The notes below the pieces were generated by a model. It did not search any database, was not told the origin of the DNA, and worked only from the letters and a program-made list of their open reading frames with translations. This document shows positions 1-8,876 of a stretch of 64,000 nt of DNA, piece by piece. Position 1 is the stretch's first letter. The number at the start of each line of letters is the position of its first letter. A program made the translations under genes and the position numbers. Origin of the DNA: an uncultured bacterium (GTDB lineage Bacteria > Bacteroidota > Bacteroidia > Bacteroidales > Rikenellaceae); contig CAJMNH010000002.1 of assembly GCA_905214725.1 (NCBI GenBank), positions 174,676 through 238,675 on the forward strand, written 5' to 3'.

Positions 1-1113
1 GGTTCCGGCGATCCGACCTCATTGGCGGATTTCAATATTACGGAAAGCGCCTTGCGCGACCTGACAATCGGAGACAGCGGTATCGATGTAGACATGAGCA
101 AGGGTTACATTGGCGTTAAAGCCGATACTCCGGGACAAGTTTGGCTCTTCTCAAGCGTCGCCAAATCATCCACCGGACAAACCGGCAAAGTGAACTGGAT
201 TATCGTTAAGGTGCCGGCAACGACCAGCGGAGAGTTGACGATTCTAGGACAACATGCCGAGAACGAGCCTTCGGGGGGGGGTACTATCGAACTCGTAAAT
301 GCAGGCTATTCGGATTACATCGGCAATTGGACGTTGACCTCTTCCGCGTCAATGGTCATCTCCGGTAATCAAGTCAGCAGTTCGAGCGATCCTGTTACGC
401 ACCATCTCAAGATCGAAGAGAACGTCAAAGACAAGAGCTATAAGGTTTACGGCTGGAGCGCCGATGTCGATTTCGCCAATGCCAACCCGTTCGTCATGAA
501 CTACGACGCCACGGAAACGGAGGGTGTCAGCGGCTGGATTACGATTCCGCTGTCACAAAAACTCCTGACGGAGGGCAATATCGACTGGACGCTCTGCGCA
601 CGATTCATCGGAGGCAACAGCAGCGGAGGCAAATCGTACTATTTCTACAGTAACACAAATATGACCGAAGCGTTCTTCGGCGCCACCGAATCAAGCGGAG
701 CCGTGCTCATCATGGGAAATAGCTATGGCTTCGACGCCCCCATTGGAGACGTGGATATTCAGGCTATGAGTTTCGTCGGAATAGATAGCACCAACCCGAA
801 TGCCGATGTACAACTCCGGCCGCTGGAAAACAAACATGCGGTAGCGCCCTATATTCTTATCAAGGAGGGCAGCAGCGCAGCGACGTCGAGCGTCGAGCGG
901 ATGCGGATCGCCCGTAAGGCGACGGATATTTCACGCATTGCAACGATACATCAGGAGTTCGCCCGCCTTTCAACGGCTTCGGCAATCGGAGACACGTTCG
1001 CAAATCTGATGAAACGGAATGCGCCGCGTGAATTGACGCCCATGCCCGTTGGTTCACTCAAAGTCACCACCGGTTATGACAACGGCATACGCGCTTATTT
1101 TCAAGTAAAGTAA
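1..1113 (+). CDS. C-terminal part of a secreted surface protein, function unknown (5' partial)
   Basis: The frame is open to the first base of the window, so the true start lies upstream; 370 codons are visible before the stop at 1111-1113. The visible part is rich in Ser, Thr, Gly and Asn and reads as alternating beta strands, like the BACON and fimbrillin-like surface lipoproteins elsewhere in this window. No catalytic motif is recognised. A run of nine G at 273-281 encodes Ser-Gly-Gly-Gly and keeps the frame open at this length; a change of one base would truncate the protein after about 95 of the visible residues. A terminator hairpin follows 20 bases after the stop. Export is inferred from composition only, because the N-terminus is missing. 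Confidence 0.75.
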   Translation, partial: GSGDPTSLADFNITESALRDLTIGDSGIDVDMSKGYIGVKADTPGQVWLFSSVAKSSTGQTGKVNWIIVKVPATTSGELTILGQHAENEPSGGGTIELVNAGYSDYIGNWTLTSSASMVISGNQVSSSSDPVTHHLKIEENVKDKSYKVYGWSADVDFANANPFVMNYDATETEGVSGWITIPLSQKLLTEGNIDWTLCARFIGGNSSGGKSYYFYSNTNMTEAFFGATESSGAVLIMGNSYGFDAPIGDVDIQAMSFVGIDSTNPNADVQLRPLENKHAVAPYILIKEGSSAATSSVERMRIARKATDISRIATIHQEFARLSTASAIGDTFANLMKRNAPRELTPMPVGSLKVTTGYDNGIRAYFQVK

Positions 1114-1132
1114 ATGTTGTAACCAACAATAA

Positions 1133-1164
1133 AAAGAGCCGCTTCTCACGAAGCGGCTCTTTCT
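1133..1164. terminator. Bidirectional terminator between the partial gene and queG
   Basis: A 13-bp perfect stem (1133-1145 with 1150-1162) and a TCAC loop, with A residues on the left and T residues on the right. It lies between two converging genes and can serve both. Confidence 0.85.
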
Positions 1165-1191
1165 ATTCTACCGTTTTCAGGACAACAGCAA

Positions 1192-2148
1192 TTATTCCCG
1201 CTCTTTTCGGCGCAGGTTTTGCGCCGCATTGGATTGCAGACGTTCCAACCCGCTGCGAAGCAACGGCGTGCGGCCGAACAGCGAACGGAACTCCTCCCCG
1301 TCCATTCCGATCCACCGCTCGGGAGGGAACGACAACGGATCGAACACGGGATCGAACGCCGGACGGCGGTGTTGCGGCGCGCGACGGTTGTAAGGGCAAC
1401 AACTCTGACAGGCGTCGCAGCCGAAAATCCATCCGTCGAGGACAATTTCCGCAGCCGACGGCCGTTCGATTGTATGACAGGAGATGCAACGGCGCGCATC
1501 GATGGCGCGATCGTCGCAAACGGCTTTTGTGGGACAAGTTTCGACACAGCGGCGGCAAGCTCCGCACCCCGCCCCGTCGTACGGCTCGTCATAACGGTCA
1601 CAGACATCGTCGAGCACCAGCTCGCCCAAGAGAACGAACGATCCGAACGACGGCGTAACGAGCAGCGACTGACGGCCTATCCAGCCCAAACCGGCCTGCA
1701 CGGCCAGTTGCTTCTCCAGCAGCGGCGCCGAATCGACGAAGGCCCGGCCTGCAAGCCGCGGCGCTGCGGCCCGAAGCCGTTCGAACAGATCGCGAAGCAT
1801 CCCTTTGAGAAGGGTATGGTAATCGGCGGCCAAGGCATAGGAAGCGACCTTCGCCTGAAAACCTTCGGGATAACCGTCGCTCAGGCCGTTTTTATAACTC
1901 ACGGCACAGACGACCACCGTTTGCGCGCCTTCGACCAGCCGCCGTACGTCGAACCGCTTGTCGAGATTTCGTTCGAGGTAGCCGAGCGAGGCATGGCGGC
2001 CTTCGACGAGCCAGCGACGAAAAAAACGCTCGTTGTCAACCAAATGACGGCACGGCGTCACCCCGCAGAGATCGAAGCCTGCGGCCGCCGCGGATTGTCG
2101 GATGAAACGCTGATCGAGCATGACAAGAATTTGGTTCAAAAGTAACAT
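1192..2148 (-). CDS. queG: Epoxyqueuosine reductase QueG
   Basis: QueG is the cobalamin and iron-sulfur enzyme that reduces epoxyqueuosine to queuosine in tRNA, the last step of queuosine synthesis in the cytoplasm. The sequence has the QueG N-terminal domain and two 4Fe-4S cysteine sets in residues about 195-255 (CGACRRCVETCP, CISCHTIER and CDACQSCCP). At 318 codons it has the usual length. A second ATG at 2121 gives a protein starting MLDQRFIRQ, which fits the family N-terminus better; neither start has a clear Shine-Dalgarno sequence, as is common in this phylum. It is divergent from the acyl-CoA synthetase at 2221. Identity is firm; the start is uncertain. Confidence 0.93.
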   Translation of the reverse strand: MLLLNQILVMLDQRFIRQSAAAAGFDLCGVTPCRHLVDNERFFRRWLVEGRHASLGYLERNLDKRFDVRRLVEGAQTVVVCAVSYKNGLSDGYPEGFQAKVASYALAADYHTLLKGMLRDLFERLRAAAPRLAGRAFVDSAPLLEKQLAVQAGLGWIGRQSLLVTPSFGSFVLLGELVLDDVCDRYDEPYDGAGCGACRRCVETCPTKAVCDDRAIDARRCISCHTIERPSAAEIVLDGWIFGCDACQSCCPYNRRAPQHRRPAFDPVFDPLSFPPERWIGMDGEEFRSLFGRTPLLRSGLERLQSNAAQNLRRKERE

Positions 2149-2166
2149 TTTTTAGGTATAAATTCG

Positions 2167-2174
2167 TACATTTG
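2167..2174 (+). promoter_or_regulatory. Promoter -7 element for the acyl-CoA synthetase gene
   Basis: TACATTTG matches the Bacteroides -7 consensus TAnnTTTG and lies 46 bases before the start codon. No TTTG is seen at the usual 19-20 base distance upstream, so the -33 half is weak or absent. Confidence 0.55.
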
Positions 2175-2220
2175 CGCTGAAACTTTGCAAATCCGATTTG
2201 CAGAAGATTGAATTGACTAT

Positions 2221-3882
2221 ATGAAAATTAACACGCTCTACGAGCTATTGCGACATGGCGTGGAGAGCTTTGCCTCACGCACGGCTTTCGACATGTTCAA
2301 CGGTGAAAGCGTCTCTTACGCCGAAGTCGGCCGGCGGGCCGCAGCGGTTCAGGAAGCGCTCGTCGGAGCCGGCGTGAAAGCCGGCGACAAAGTAGCGTTG
2401 CTGAGCAGCAGCATGCCCAACTGGGGCATCAGCTATCTGGCCGTCACGTCGGCGGGGATGGTCGTCGTGCCGATCCTGCCCGATTTCTCGGGCCCCGAGC
2501 TGGATATGATCATCACCCACTCCGAGGCGAAGGCCCTGCTGGTCTCGGACAAACTCTTCTCGAAACTCTCGAAACAGACCATCGAATCGCTCAATATCGT
2601 CATCCGAACCAAGAATTTGGGCATCATCGCCCAACACGTTACGGAGACGGGATCGACGGCAATTCCGTCGCCCGACGATTTGGCGGCAATCATCTACACT
2701 TCGGGAACGACGTCGAGTCCCAAGGGGGTGATGCTCACCCACAAGGCGGTCTGCGCACAGATCGAGATGGATTTCGGCATCTTCCCCATCGACGAAACCG
2801 ATGTTTTCCTCTCGGTACTGCCTCTGTCGCATGCTTACGAATGTTCGATCGGACTGATCTACGCCTTCTCGAAAGGCGCCCGCGTGGTCTATCTCGACCG
2901 CCAGCCCACCGCCTCGGCGCTGATGCCGGCGCTGAAAGTCGTGCGGCCCACGGTGATGCTCATCGTGCCGCTCATCATCGAGAAGATCTACCGTCATCAG
3001 GTGCAGGCCAAATTCAACTCCAACGCCTTCTGGCGCACGCTCGTCGGCATCGGATTCATCCGCCGCTACCTGAATCGGATGGCCGGCAAGAAGCTGATGA
3101 AGGTCTTCGGCGGACGGCTGCGTTTTCTGGGCATCGGCGGCGCAAAACTCGACACGCAGGCCGAGCAGTTCATGCTCGAAGCCAAAGTCCCCTATGCCAT
3201 CGGTTACGGTCTGACGGAGACCGCCCCGCTGCTGGCCGGTGCCGCCCCTTCGCAGGTTCGGCTCGGTTCGACGGGTCCGGCGGCTCCCGGCGTACAGCTG
3301 CGTTTGGAGAACATCAATCCCGACACGCAACAGGGCGAAATCGTGGCGCTCACCCCGAGCGTCATGCTGGGATACTACAAGAACCCCGAAGAGACCGCCA
3401 AGGTCTTCACCGCCGACGGCTGGTTCCGTACCGGCGACTTGGGCTGGATGGCCCCCGACGGCTGGCTCTACATCAAAGGGCGGCTCAAAAACATGATCGT
3501 AGGCCCCAGCGGCGAGAACATCTACCCCGAGGAGATCGAGAGCGTACTCAACTCCCACGTCTTTGTCGCCGACTCGCTGGTCACCGAACGGGAGGGCAGG
3601 CTTATCGCACTCGTACACTTCAACCGCGATGAACTGGAAGCCAAATACGAGGAACTGAAATACGATTGGGAGATGAAGAAGGACGCGTGGGAGAAGCGGA
3701 TCGAGGAACTCAAGAAAGAGGTGCTCGACTATGTCAACTCGCAGGTCAACCGCTTCTCGCGTCTCGCGGAGGTAGTCGAGGAGAAAGACGAGTTCGAAAT
3801 GACCCCGACCAAAAAGATCAAGCGGTTCCTCTACAACCGCCGGCATGGGAAGGAGGCGGAGAAAAAGTCGGAGCAGAAGTAG
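2221..3882 (+). CDS. Long-chain fatty-acid--CoA ligase (AMP-binding family)
   Basis: This adenylate-forming enzyme probably activates fatty acids to acyl-CoA with ATP in the cytoplasm. The AMP-binding signature YTSGTTSSPKG is at about residues 158-168, followed by the GYGLTETAP motif, the WFRTGDLG motif and a C-terminal lysine motif (PTKKIKRF). Length (553 aa) is typical of bacterial FadD-like proteins. Residues about 460-510 are unusually charged and predicted coiled coil (EELKYDWEMKKDAWEKRIEE), an insertion just before the C-terminal lid that is common in Bacteroidota members. It stands alone between its own promoter and a terminator. Substrate chain length cannot be read from the sequence. 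Confidence 0.9.
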   Translation: MKINTLYELLRHGVESFASRTAFDMFNGESVSYAEVGRRAAAVQEALVGAGVKAGDKVALLSSSMPNWGISYLAVTSAGMVVVPILPDFSGPELDMIITHSEAKALLVSDKLFSKLSKQTIESLNIVIRTKNLGIIAQHVTETGSTAIPSPDDLAAIIYTSGTTSSPKGVMLTHKAVCAQIEMDFGIFPIDETDVFLSVLPLSHAYECSIGLIYAFSKGARVVYLDRQPTASALMPALKVVRPTVMLIVPLIIEKIYRHQVQAKFNSNAFWRTLVGIGFIRRYLNRMAGKKLMKVFGGRLRFLGIGGAKLDTQAEQFMLEAKVPYAIGYGLTETAPLLAGAAPSQVRLGSTGPAAPGVQLRLENINPDTQQGEIVALTPSVMLGYYKNPEETAKVFTADGWFRTGDLGWMAPDGWLYIKGRLKNMIVGPSGENIYPEEIESVLNSHVFVADSLVTEREGRLIALVHFNRDELEAKYEELKYDWEMKKDAWEKRIEELKKEVLDYVNSQVNRFSRLAEVVEEKDEFEMTPTKKIKRFLYNRRHGKEAEKKSEQK

Positions 3883-3904
3883 GTTATCTATTATCGCAAA
3901 ATAA

Positions 3905-3945
3905 AAAGCCGATGCCGCAACAATGTGTGGCATCGGTTTGCTTTA
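3905..3945 (+). terminator. Terminator after the acyl-CoA synthetase gene
   Basis: Stem CCGATGCC (3909-3916) pairs with GGCATCGG (3929-3936), followed by TTTGCTTT. Confidence 0.7.
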
Positions 3946-4061
3946 GATCAAACCTCACGACTGTCATTACGAAGGAAGTATCCCTCCAGAAATTTCTTTG
4001 TCATTCCGAGGTAATAACACGCACAAAGAATTCCTGCCGTTCTTCGAAGACTTAAAGCAAA

Positions 4062-4090
4062 AAATCCGCATCTTTTCCAGATGCGGATTT
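4062..4090 (-). terminator. Terminator of the fimbrillin-like lipoprotein operon
   Basis: A 12-bp perfect stem (4062-4073 with 4079-4090) with a 5-base loop. On the minus strand it is followed by a run of T. It lies 24 bases past the stop of the gene ending at 4114. Confidence 0.85.
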
Positions 4091-4113
4091 AATATTATAA
4101 CAGGAGATACTTA

Positions 4114-6273
4114 TTATTCAGTGTATTTATATAGAGTAACTTCCTGTTGTTTAGACGTATACCCTGCAAATCGATTCGCAGAAGCATTCGCCCAAATAAT
4201 GCGTCCAGTATTGTAAACATTTCGGATCTCAACATATGTTGAATATGAAATCGTCCACTCATATTGTTTCTCAACAACGGTAGAACTGAACCAAAGATTG
4301 TTATTCTTTGTCGTTGCAGAAGAAGTATATCCAATGTATCCATCTGCACAGTGGATTGAATAACCGTTTGCAGTTTTTTCGAACGTACAAGCATATACAT
4401 CCGTATCACCATTAGACACAATATTGTTGCCATCCATATACTGGTCAAAGTCACCCGCAGCCGACATATTCGCATAATTTCCAGAATTAGCGCCGGTAAG
4501 TACACGAACGCCTGTCGAGGCCTTATAGGCTATGAGGTATTTTCCGCTCCAATCCTCCAGCCCCGTACTTACAGGTACATACTTACCAGCACCTGCAACG
4601 ACTTTCTTATTTTGCGTCAGATTAACCGTAGCCGAAGTCGCCGAGGTATCGTCCAATGTAATGGTAATCCATCCTTGACGCTCGTTTGTCGTATCGCTAT
4701 TTTCGCTAACGGAATAGGTCACGGTCTTCGACGCGTTATCAACGGTAGCTGCCGTCACAATAGTTCCATCGCAGGTTACAGTCGCCGTATAGTTATTATC
4801 GTTACGCACCTCGTATGTAAACGTGGCGTCCGTAACGCCTGCAGCATCCACCCCCGTTATATCATCCGCCATAATTACCGGCGTCAAAACAATCGGATCA
4901 TTGTATACATCAACCGTCAAATCATCGAGGATAAACCGCTTGTCGACGGTTTGCGACGCCAAGGCGAACGTCAGCGTAGTCGTTGCATCGGCATCTTCGA
5001 CATAGACCGTAAAGAATGCGGCCGCACCCTTGTCCATCGTTCCACCGGTCGACGTCGCTGCCGGCATAAGCAATTCGCTCCCGCCTTTGACGGTTCCTTT
5101 CGACGCCGTCACGTTCAACGTCTGATCCTCTGCCCAGCCGTTGGCATAGAAAGTGACTTTCAAATTCTTGGTACCTTCGATCAACTTCAATGCCGGAGTC
5201 GTCACCGTAGCGGTTGTTGCCTTTACACCCATACGGATCGCACCGTTGAACCCGTAAATGCTGCCCGTCATAGTATAAGGATCGGCATAATAGTATGCGT
5301 AATCAGTAGGCGATACATACAACTGAGTGATACCGCCCGTTCCCGTCGCTTTGCTGAAATCGTCGTAGAACACATGTTCGACCGTCGGCGCCGGCTTCCG
5401 AACCTTGGCAAGGTTCATGGGCACGGTAAACACGCTGAAAACATTCGAGGCGTCGATGGCCGACGTCGTCACAAAGTCGTAACTGCCCTTGTCGGTCGCA
5501 ACGGTGAACGTACCGCCGGCGTAGTTCTTCGGCGAAACGGCCAGATAGATGTAACCGGTCTTGTCGGCAGGCTTCGCCGCCGGAACCGCATAAGGAGTCG
5601 TCAGCGTCACCGCTGCGGATGTTTTGGTACCCGTGCTCGCGGTCACACCCGTCTCCAGATTATAAATCGTTTGGCCGTTGAGTTTCTCGCCGCCGGCCGG
5701 CGTGAAAGTAACGCTTTTCACATTGTCGCCGTTATTTTCCAGATCGTAGATATTGAACGCAATCAGCGAGGCGATCGGCGTAAAGGTCAGCACCGTGTTC
5801 TGTTCGGCAACCAAATCGGCGCTCGCATACATCCCGACCCATTGGCCGTCGAGCACACCAGCCTCGGCCTGCGTCTGCGCCTCCTGAATGTAGAGCGAAA
5901 CATTTTCATGCGTGCGCGGAGTATCCTTGTCCATCTGGCTCCCGAAATAGGGATAGTAGGCATACACCTTCGTCGCCTTGGTGTCGATTTCGGCGGTGAA
6001 ATTGGACGCGCCTTCCGCATACGTACTCGAAGCGACGTTCAGGTCGGTGGCCACATCGGTATAGAAACCCAACTGGTCGCCCGCCGTCCACTTCATGCGC
6101 GTCGCGGCGTCGTTGAGCGTCGTTCGCGACGTCGCGATTTCGGCCACGAAACCGCGCACCGTCTTAGTTCCCGATCCGGGCTGTGCGTTATCGGAGACAT
6201 CCTCCTTCGAGCACCCCGCAAATGCCATTGCAGCTACTGCAACGAGCATCAAAGATTTCAGCATCTTTTTCAT
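4114..6273 (-). CDS. Fimbrillin-like surface lipoprotein with a BACON-like domain
   Basis: A secreted lipoprotein of 719 aa: signal peptide MKKMLKSLMLVAVAAMAFAG with the lipobox cysteine at residue 21. Residues about 40-290 resemble the fimbrillin/Mfa-like family of Bacteroidales (SRTTLN, then MKWTAGDQLGFYT). Residues about 300-460 look like a beta-sandwich, residues about 470-560 look like a BACON module ending in VNLTQNK, and residues 570-719 form a C-terminal domain that I do not recognise. No catalytic residues are visible, so adhesion or glycan binding is an inference. It starts 20 bases after the small leader ORF at 6294-6485 and shares its promoter. That leader carries a nine-base G tract, so expression may be phase variable through translational coupling. 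Confidence 0.8.
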   Translation of the reverse strand: MKKMLKSLMLVAVAAMAFAGCSKEDVSDNAQPGSGTKTVRGFVAEIATSRTTLNDAATRMKWTAGDQLGFYTDVATDLNVASSTYAEGASNFTAEIDTKATKVYAYYPYFGSQMDKDTPRTHENVSLYIQEAQTQAEAGVLDGQWVGMYASADLVAEQNTVLTFTPIASLIAFNIYDLENNGDNVKSVTFTPAGGEKLNGQTIYNLETGVTASTGTKTSAAVTLTTPYAVPAAKPADKTGYIYLAVSPKNYAGGTFTVATDKGSYDFVTTSAIDASNVFSVFTVPMNLAKVRKPAPTVEHVFYDDFSKATGTGGITQLYVSPTDYAYYYADPYTMTGSIYGFNGAIRMGVKATTATVTTPALKLIEGTKNLKVTFYANGWAEDQTLNVTASKGTVKGGSELLMPAATSTGGTMDKGAAAFFTVYVEDADATTTLTFALASQTVDKRFILDDLTVDVYNDPIVLTPVIMADDITGVDAAGVTDATFTYEVRNDNNYTATVTCDGTIVTAATVDNASKTVTYSVSENSDTTNERQGWITITLDDTSATSATVNLTQNKKVVAGAGKYVPVSTGLEDWSGKYLIAYKASTGVRVLTGANSGNYANMSAAGDFDQYMDGNNIVSNGDTDVYACTFEKTANGYSIHCADGYIGYTSSATTKNNNLWFSSTVVEKQYEWTISYSTYVEIRNVYNTGRIIWANASANRFAGYTSKQQEVTLYKYTE

Positions 6274-6293
6274 GATTTCCCGTTGTTTGGCTG

Positions 6294-6485
6294 TTATTCG
6301 AACTCTCCGTCGAGAGTTCCTCCCCAGACGTAGTCTTCTTTGGTGACGCCGTCCTGACTGTCATAAAAGGCCTCGCTCGTCGTCGAACCGGCGAACCCCA
6401 GTTCAACCGCGACAATGGTCTGTTCAAGGTCGGGCGCGAAGTATCTCTGAATACCCCCCCCCTTCAAATTAGTAGAATTTTTCAT
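6294..6485 (-). CDS. Small leader protein with a G9 tract near its start
   Basis: A 63-aa ORF directly downstream of a well-formed promoter and 20 bases upstream of the lipoprotein gene. The body (RYFAPDLEQ, VELGFAGS) resembles short acidic proteins that often precede surface-protein genes in Bacteroidales; this is a resemblance, not a known function. The start MKNSTNLK is followed by Gly9-Gly11, encoded by a run of nine C on the plus strand (6454-6462). At nine bases the frame is open to its natural stop. One base more or less would end it early and could change translation of the gene behind it. It has no signal peptide. Confidence 0.6.
   Translation of the reverse strand: MKNSTNLKGGGIQRYFAPDLEQTIVAVELGFAGSTTSEAFYDSQDGVTKEDYVWGGTLDGEFE
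6454..6462 (-). repeat. G9 homopolymer tract in the leader ORF
   Basis: Nine C on the plus strand, read as G in the transcript; codons 8-11 of the leader ORF. Confidence 0.95.
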
Positions 6486-6525
6486 GCTGATATGTGTTTT
6501 AAGAAGCGACTCTGTGAATCTGTTA

Positions 6526-6555
6526 CAAAATTAATGCTTTTTCAATAGGACACAA
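6526..6555 (-). promoter_or_regulatory. Promoter of the leader and fimbrillin-like operon
   Basis: On the minus strand: TTG (6553-6555), a 19-base spacer and TAATTTTG (6526-6533), a full Bacteroides-type promoter. It predicts a 5' leader of about 30-35 nt before the small ORF. Confidence 0.75.
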
Positions 6556-6648
6556 GGAAAAAACGATATTTTTCTTTCATTTTTCAAGAAGGGCTGCAAA
6601 TCACCGCAGAAAACGCCGTCAATTGCGCATCGAACGTCCGAAAAGACG

Positions 6649-6678
6649 AGTGCCGGAAACCTTGCGATTTCCGGCACT
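6649..6678 (-). terminator. Terminator after the TPR protein gene
   Basis: AGTGCCGGAAA (6649-6659) pairs with TTTCCGGCACT (6668-6678) and is followed on the minus strand by CGTCTTTTC. It lies 16 bases past the stop at 6695. Confidence 0.75.
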
Positions 6679-6694
6679 CCGTATGATCATGCAA

Positions 6695-7642
6695 TTATTT
6701 GCTCAGTTCGGCAACCGATTTCTGTGCAGCGGCCACATTGTCGCCGGCCGTCACTTTCTTCAACGCCTCGATCGCCTGCGGCTTCATCTCCTTGGCATTG
6801 TACGCCGCGCCGAGGATGAAATAAACATCGCTCTTCTCCGCCGGATCGCTCTGGACTTCGGCGGCGGCCTCGCCCAGCTCGATTACTTTGGCGTAATCCT
6901 TCTTCGTCAGATATGCCTGCAAACGAATCTTCTGCGCCAACGCATTGGCGGGATTCTGCGCCAGCATCTTGTCGGCCATGGCGATGATACCGTCGTAGTC
7001 GCTGGCTGCCTGCAGCTTCGCGACCTCGTTGTTGGTATAGAGCGTCATCAGACGGTTCGCCTCGGCGACATCGGCCTCGAATTTCGGGCCCTGCATCTCG
7101 GCTACGGTCTCCAACACCTCCATGCCCTTGGCGTATTCGCCCATCTCGCAGTAGCAGGTTCCCAGCCACAGCGCCATCTGGGTATTCTTCGGATCGGCCG
7201 CATAACCCTTGGCGAAGATCTCGGCAGCCGCAGCATAGTCCTTATTGTTGAACGCCGTACCGCCCTGCGCCTGATAAACCTTTGCGAGGATCGTATTGGC
7301 CTTCTTCAGCGCAACCACATTGCCGTAGAGTTCGGCAGCTTCGGCAGCCTTCGACAGATTGGCGATCGCCTCGTCGTAATTGCCCTGCGCAGCCGCACGG
7401 GTGCCTGCCCCCTGATAACTGGTCGGCAGATACTTCTTCGCCGTCTCGACACAGCCCTGCACCGTCGAATCCTCCGAAGTCTGACCTTCGTCGATCACCT
7501 GCTGGAACAACTTGGCGGCCTCGGCGTAATTCTTCGCCTGAAGCATCTCGGCGCCCTTGTTATACGTCGCAACCACACCGTCCTGCGCCCACAGCGCGCA
7601 CACCGCGAAGAGAGCGGCAACGGATAAAAACAATTTTTTCAT
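6695..7642 (-). CDS. Exported tetratricopeptide-repeat protein
   Basis: A 315-aa protein with a signal peptide (MKKLFLSVAALFAVCALWAQ) and helical repeats with the TPR pattern throughout: A-rich helices such as NYAEAAKLFQQVIDEG, KDYAAAAEIFAKGYAADP and GEYAKGMEVLETVAEM. TPR proteins act as protein-interaction scaffolds; this one is probably periplasmic because there is no lipobox and no further membrane segment. It is monocistronic, with its own promoter and terminator. No enzyme domain is present and the partner is unknown. Confidence 0.82.
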   Translation of the reverse strand: MKKLFLSVAALFAVCALWAQDGVVATYNKGAEMLQAKNYAEAAKLFQQVIDEGQTSEDSTVQGCVETAKKYLPTSYQGAGTRAAAQGNYDEAIANLSKAAEAAELYGNVVALKKANTILAKVYQAQGGTAFNNKDYAAAAEIFAKGYAADPKNTQMALWLGTCYCEMGEYAKGMEVLETVAEMQGPKFEADVAEANRLMTLYTNNEVAKLQAASDYDGIIAMADKMLAQNPANALAQKIRLQAYLTKKDYAKVIELGEAAAEVQSDPAEKSDVYFILGAAYNAKEMKPQAIEALKKVTAGDNVAAAQKSVAELSK

Positions 7643-7654
7643 CTTTTACTATTC

Positions 7655-7684
7655 TAAATTTATACGGTTTTAAAGTATTCTCAA
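7655..7684 (-). promoter_or_regulatory. Promoter of the TPR protein gene
   Basis: On the minus strand: TTG (7682-7684), a 19-base spacer and TAAATTTA (7655-7662), one mismatch from TAnnTTTG; 12 bases before the start codon. Confidence 0.5.
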
Positions 7685-7813
7685 TAATACGACCGTTTTC
7701 CGATCGGCGGCAGAGATCGTCTACGGAGTTATACCCGTCGGCGGAAAAGGTCCGTTCAAACTAAAAACGGTGCACGGCAGACAAAATTATATTTTTTTTT
7801 CTTTCTCTGCAAC

Positions 7814-8266
7814 TCATCCGCGCAACTCTTTGAAAAATTCCGTCACCAACGCCTCGCACTCCGCAGCCAATACTCCGCGTGCGACGACCGTTTTGGGATG
7901 CAGCCGCACGCCTTCGACGGTCGTATAGCCCCGTTTCGGATCGTCGGCGCCCCACACCACGCGCCCCATCTGGCTCCACGCAATCGCTCCGGCACACATC
8001 ACGCAGGGTTCGACCGTGACATAGAGCGTGCAGTCGCGCAGGTACTTGCCGCCGAGCGTCGACGATGCGGCCGTCAGCGCCTGCATCTCGGCATGAGCCG
8101 TCGCGTCCTGCAACGTCTCGACAAGATTGTGTCCCCGCCCCACGATGCGGTCGCCCGCCACAACGACGGCGCCGATGGGCACCTCTTGTCTTTCCAACGC
8201 CTGCCGCGCCTCGATTATTGCCACGCTCATGAATTTTTCATCGCGCTGACGCTGTTCCTGTTCCAT
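7814..8266 (-). CDS. tadA: tRNA adenosine(34) deaminase TadA / nucleoside deaminase
   Basis: A zinc-dependent deaminase of 150 aa. It has the HAE motif (HAEMQAL, about residue 57) with the catalytic Glu and the PCVMCAGA motif (about residues 86-93) with the two zinc-binding cysteines. In this family the main member converts A34 to I34 in tRNA-Arg(ACG); a tRNA-Arg with anticodon ACG lies in this window at 32074, which fits that role. Some close relatives act on guanine instead, so substrate is inferred. The start overlaps the end of the upstream gene by 29 bases, so the two are probably co-transcribed from the repeat-borne promoters at 8895-9073. Confidence 0.88.
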   Translation of the reverse strand: MEQEQRQRDEKFMSVAIIEARQALERQEVPIGAVVVAGDRIVGRGHNLVETLQDATAHAEMQALTAASSTLGGKYLRDCTLYVTVEPCVMCAGAIAWSQMGRVVWGADDPKRGYTTVEGVRLHPKTVVARGVLAAECEALVTEFFKELRG

Positions 8267-8867
8267 CCTCTACGATTTTATTCACCCGTTCGCGCACCTG
8301 CTCGGTTCGAATCGGCAGCAGAAAACGGCTCGGCACCGAACGCCACTGCCCTTCGCTCAGCCGCTGCGCGGCAATCCACGGCACCGATCGCACGAGCGCC
8401 TGCCGCAATACGGTCTCCAGCGCATCGGACGCTCCCGATGCCTGCACCTCCGTCACCCTGCCTTTTTCCGTGATCGTGAATGAAGCTGTCACCGCCCCTT
8501 CCACCGGAAGATTCCGGTCGCACCACTCCTTGACCGCCGTCCGGCGCTGCGCCGGAGTAAGCCGTTCCGAATCCCAATTCCGAACGCTTCCGCTCGGCAC
8601 GAGGCTCCTGCGATATTCGGCAACGGCAACAGCGACGATCCGCTGCGCGGTACGTTCATACGCCCATGCCTGAAATGCAACAACCCCTCCGGGATAGGTC
8701 GCCTTCTCGGCGCGCACCGCCCAAGTGCAAGCGGAGTCTGTCCGCTGCATACGGGCGGACTCCTGTGCCGACGCCGGCCAGCCCGGCACAACGGCCAGAA
8801 CCGCCAGCAGGAAAAATCCTGCGCGGCGCACAGGAGAATTTTCGCCCGTTACTGTCGATTTTCGCAT
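8238..8867 (-). CDS. Exported protein with a TonB C-terminal-like domain
   Basis: A 209-aa protein. A hydrophobic segment near the N-terminus (AGFFLLAVLAVVPGWPASA) looks like a signal peptide or anchor. Residues about 105-190 (VEGAVTASFTITEKGRVTEV, then a Trp-containing strand) resemble the TonB C-terminal fold found in many short Bacteroidota energy-transducer-like proteins. The proline-rich linker of true TonB is missing, so a role as a full TonB is doubtful. It overlaps tadA by 29 bases in another frame. Transcription probably starts from the 74-bp repeat array. Function is unknown. Confidence 0.62.
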   Translation of the reverse strand: MRKSTVTGENSPVRRAGFFLLAVLAVVPGWPASAQESARMQRTDSACTWAVRAEKATYPGGVVAFQAWAYERTAQRIVAVAVAEYRRSLVPSGSVRNWDSERLTPAQRRTAVKEWCDRNLPVEGAVTASFTITEKGRVTEVQASGASDALETVLRQALVRSVPWIAAQRLSEGQWRSVPSRFLLPIRTEQVRERVNKIVEDGTGTASAR

Positions 8868-8876
8868 TTAATTTCG

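Noticed and set aside
7792..7800. T9 run near the tadA gene as a slippage tract
   Set aside because: It lies in an AT-rich gap past the tadA stop; such T runs are expected by composition, unlike G runs.
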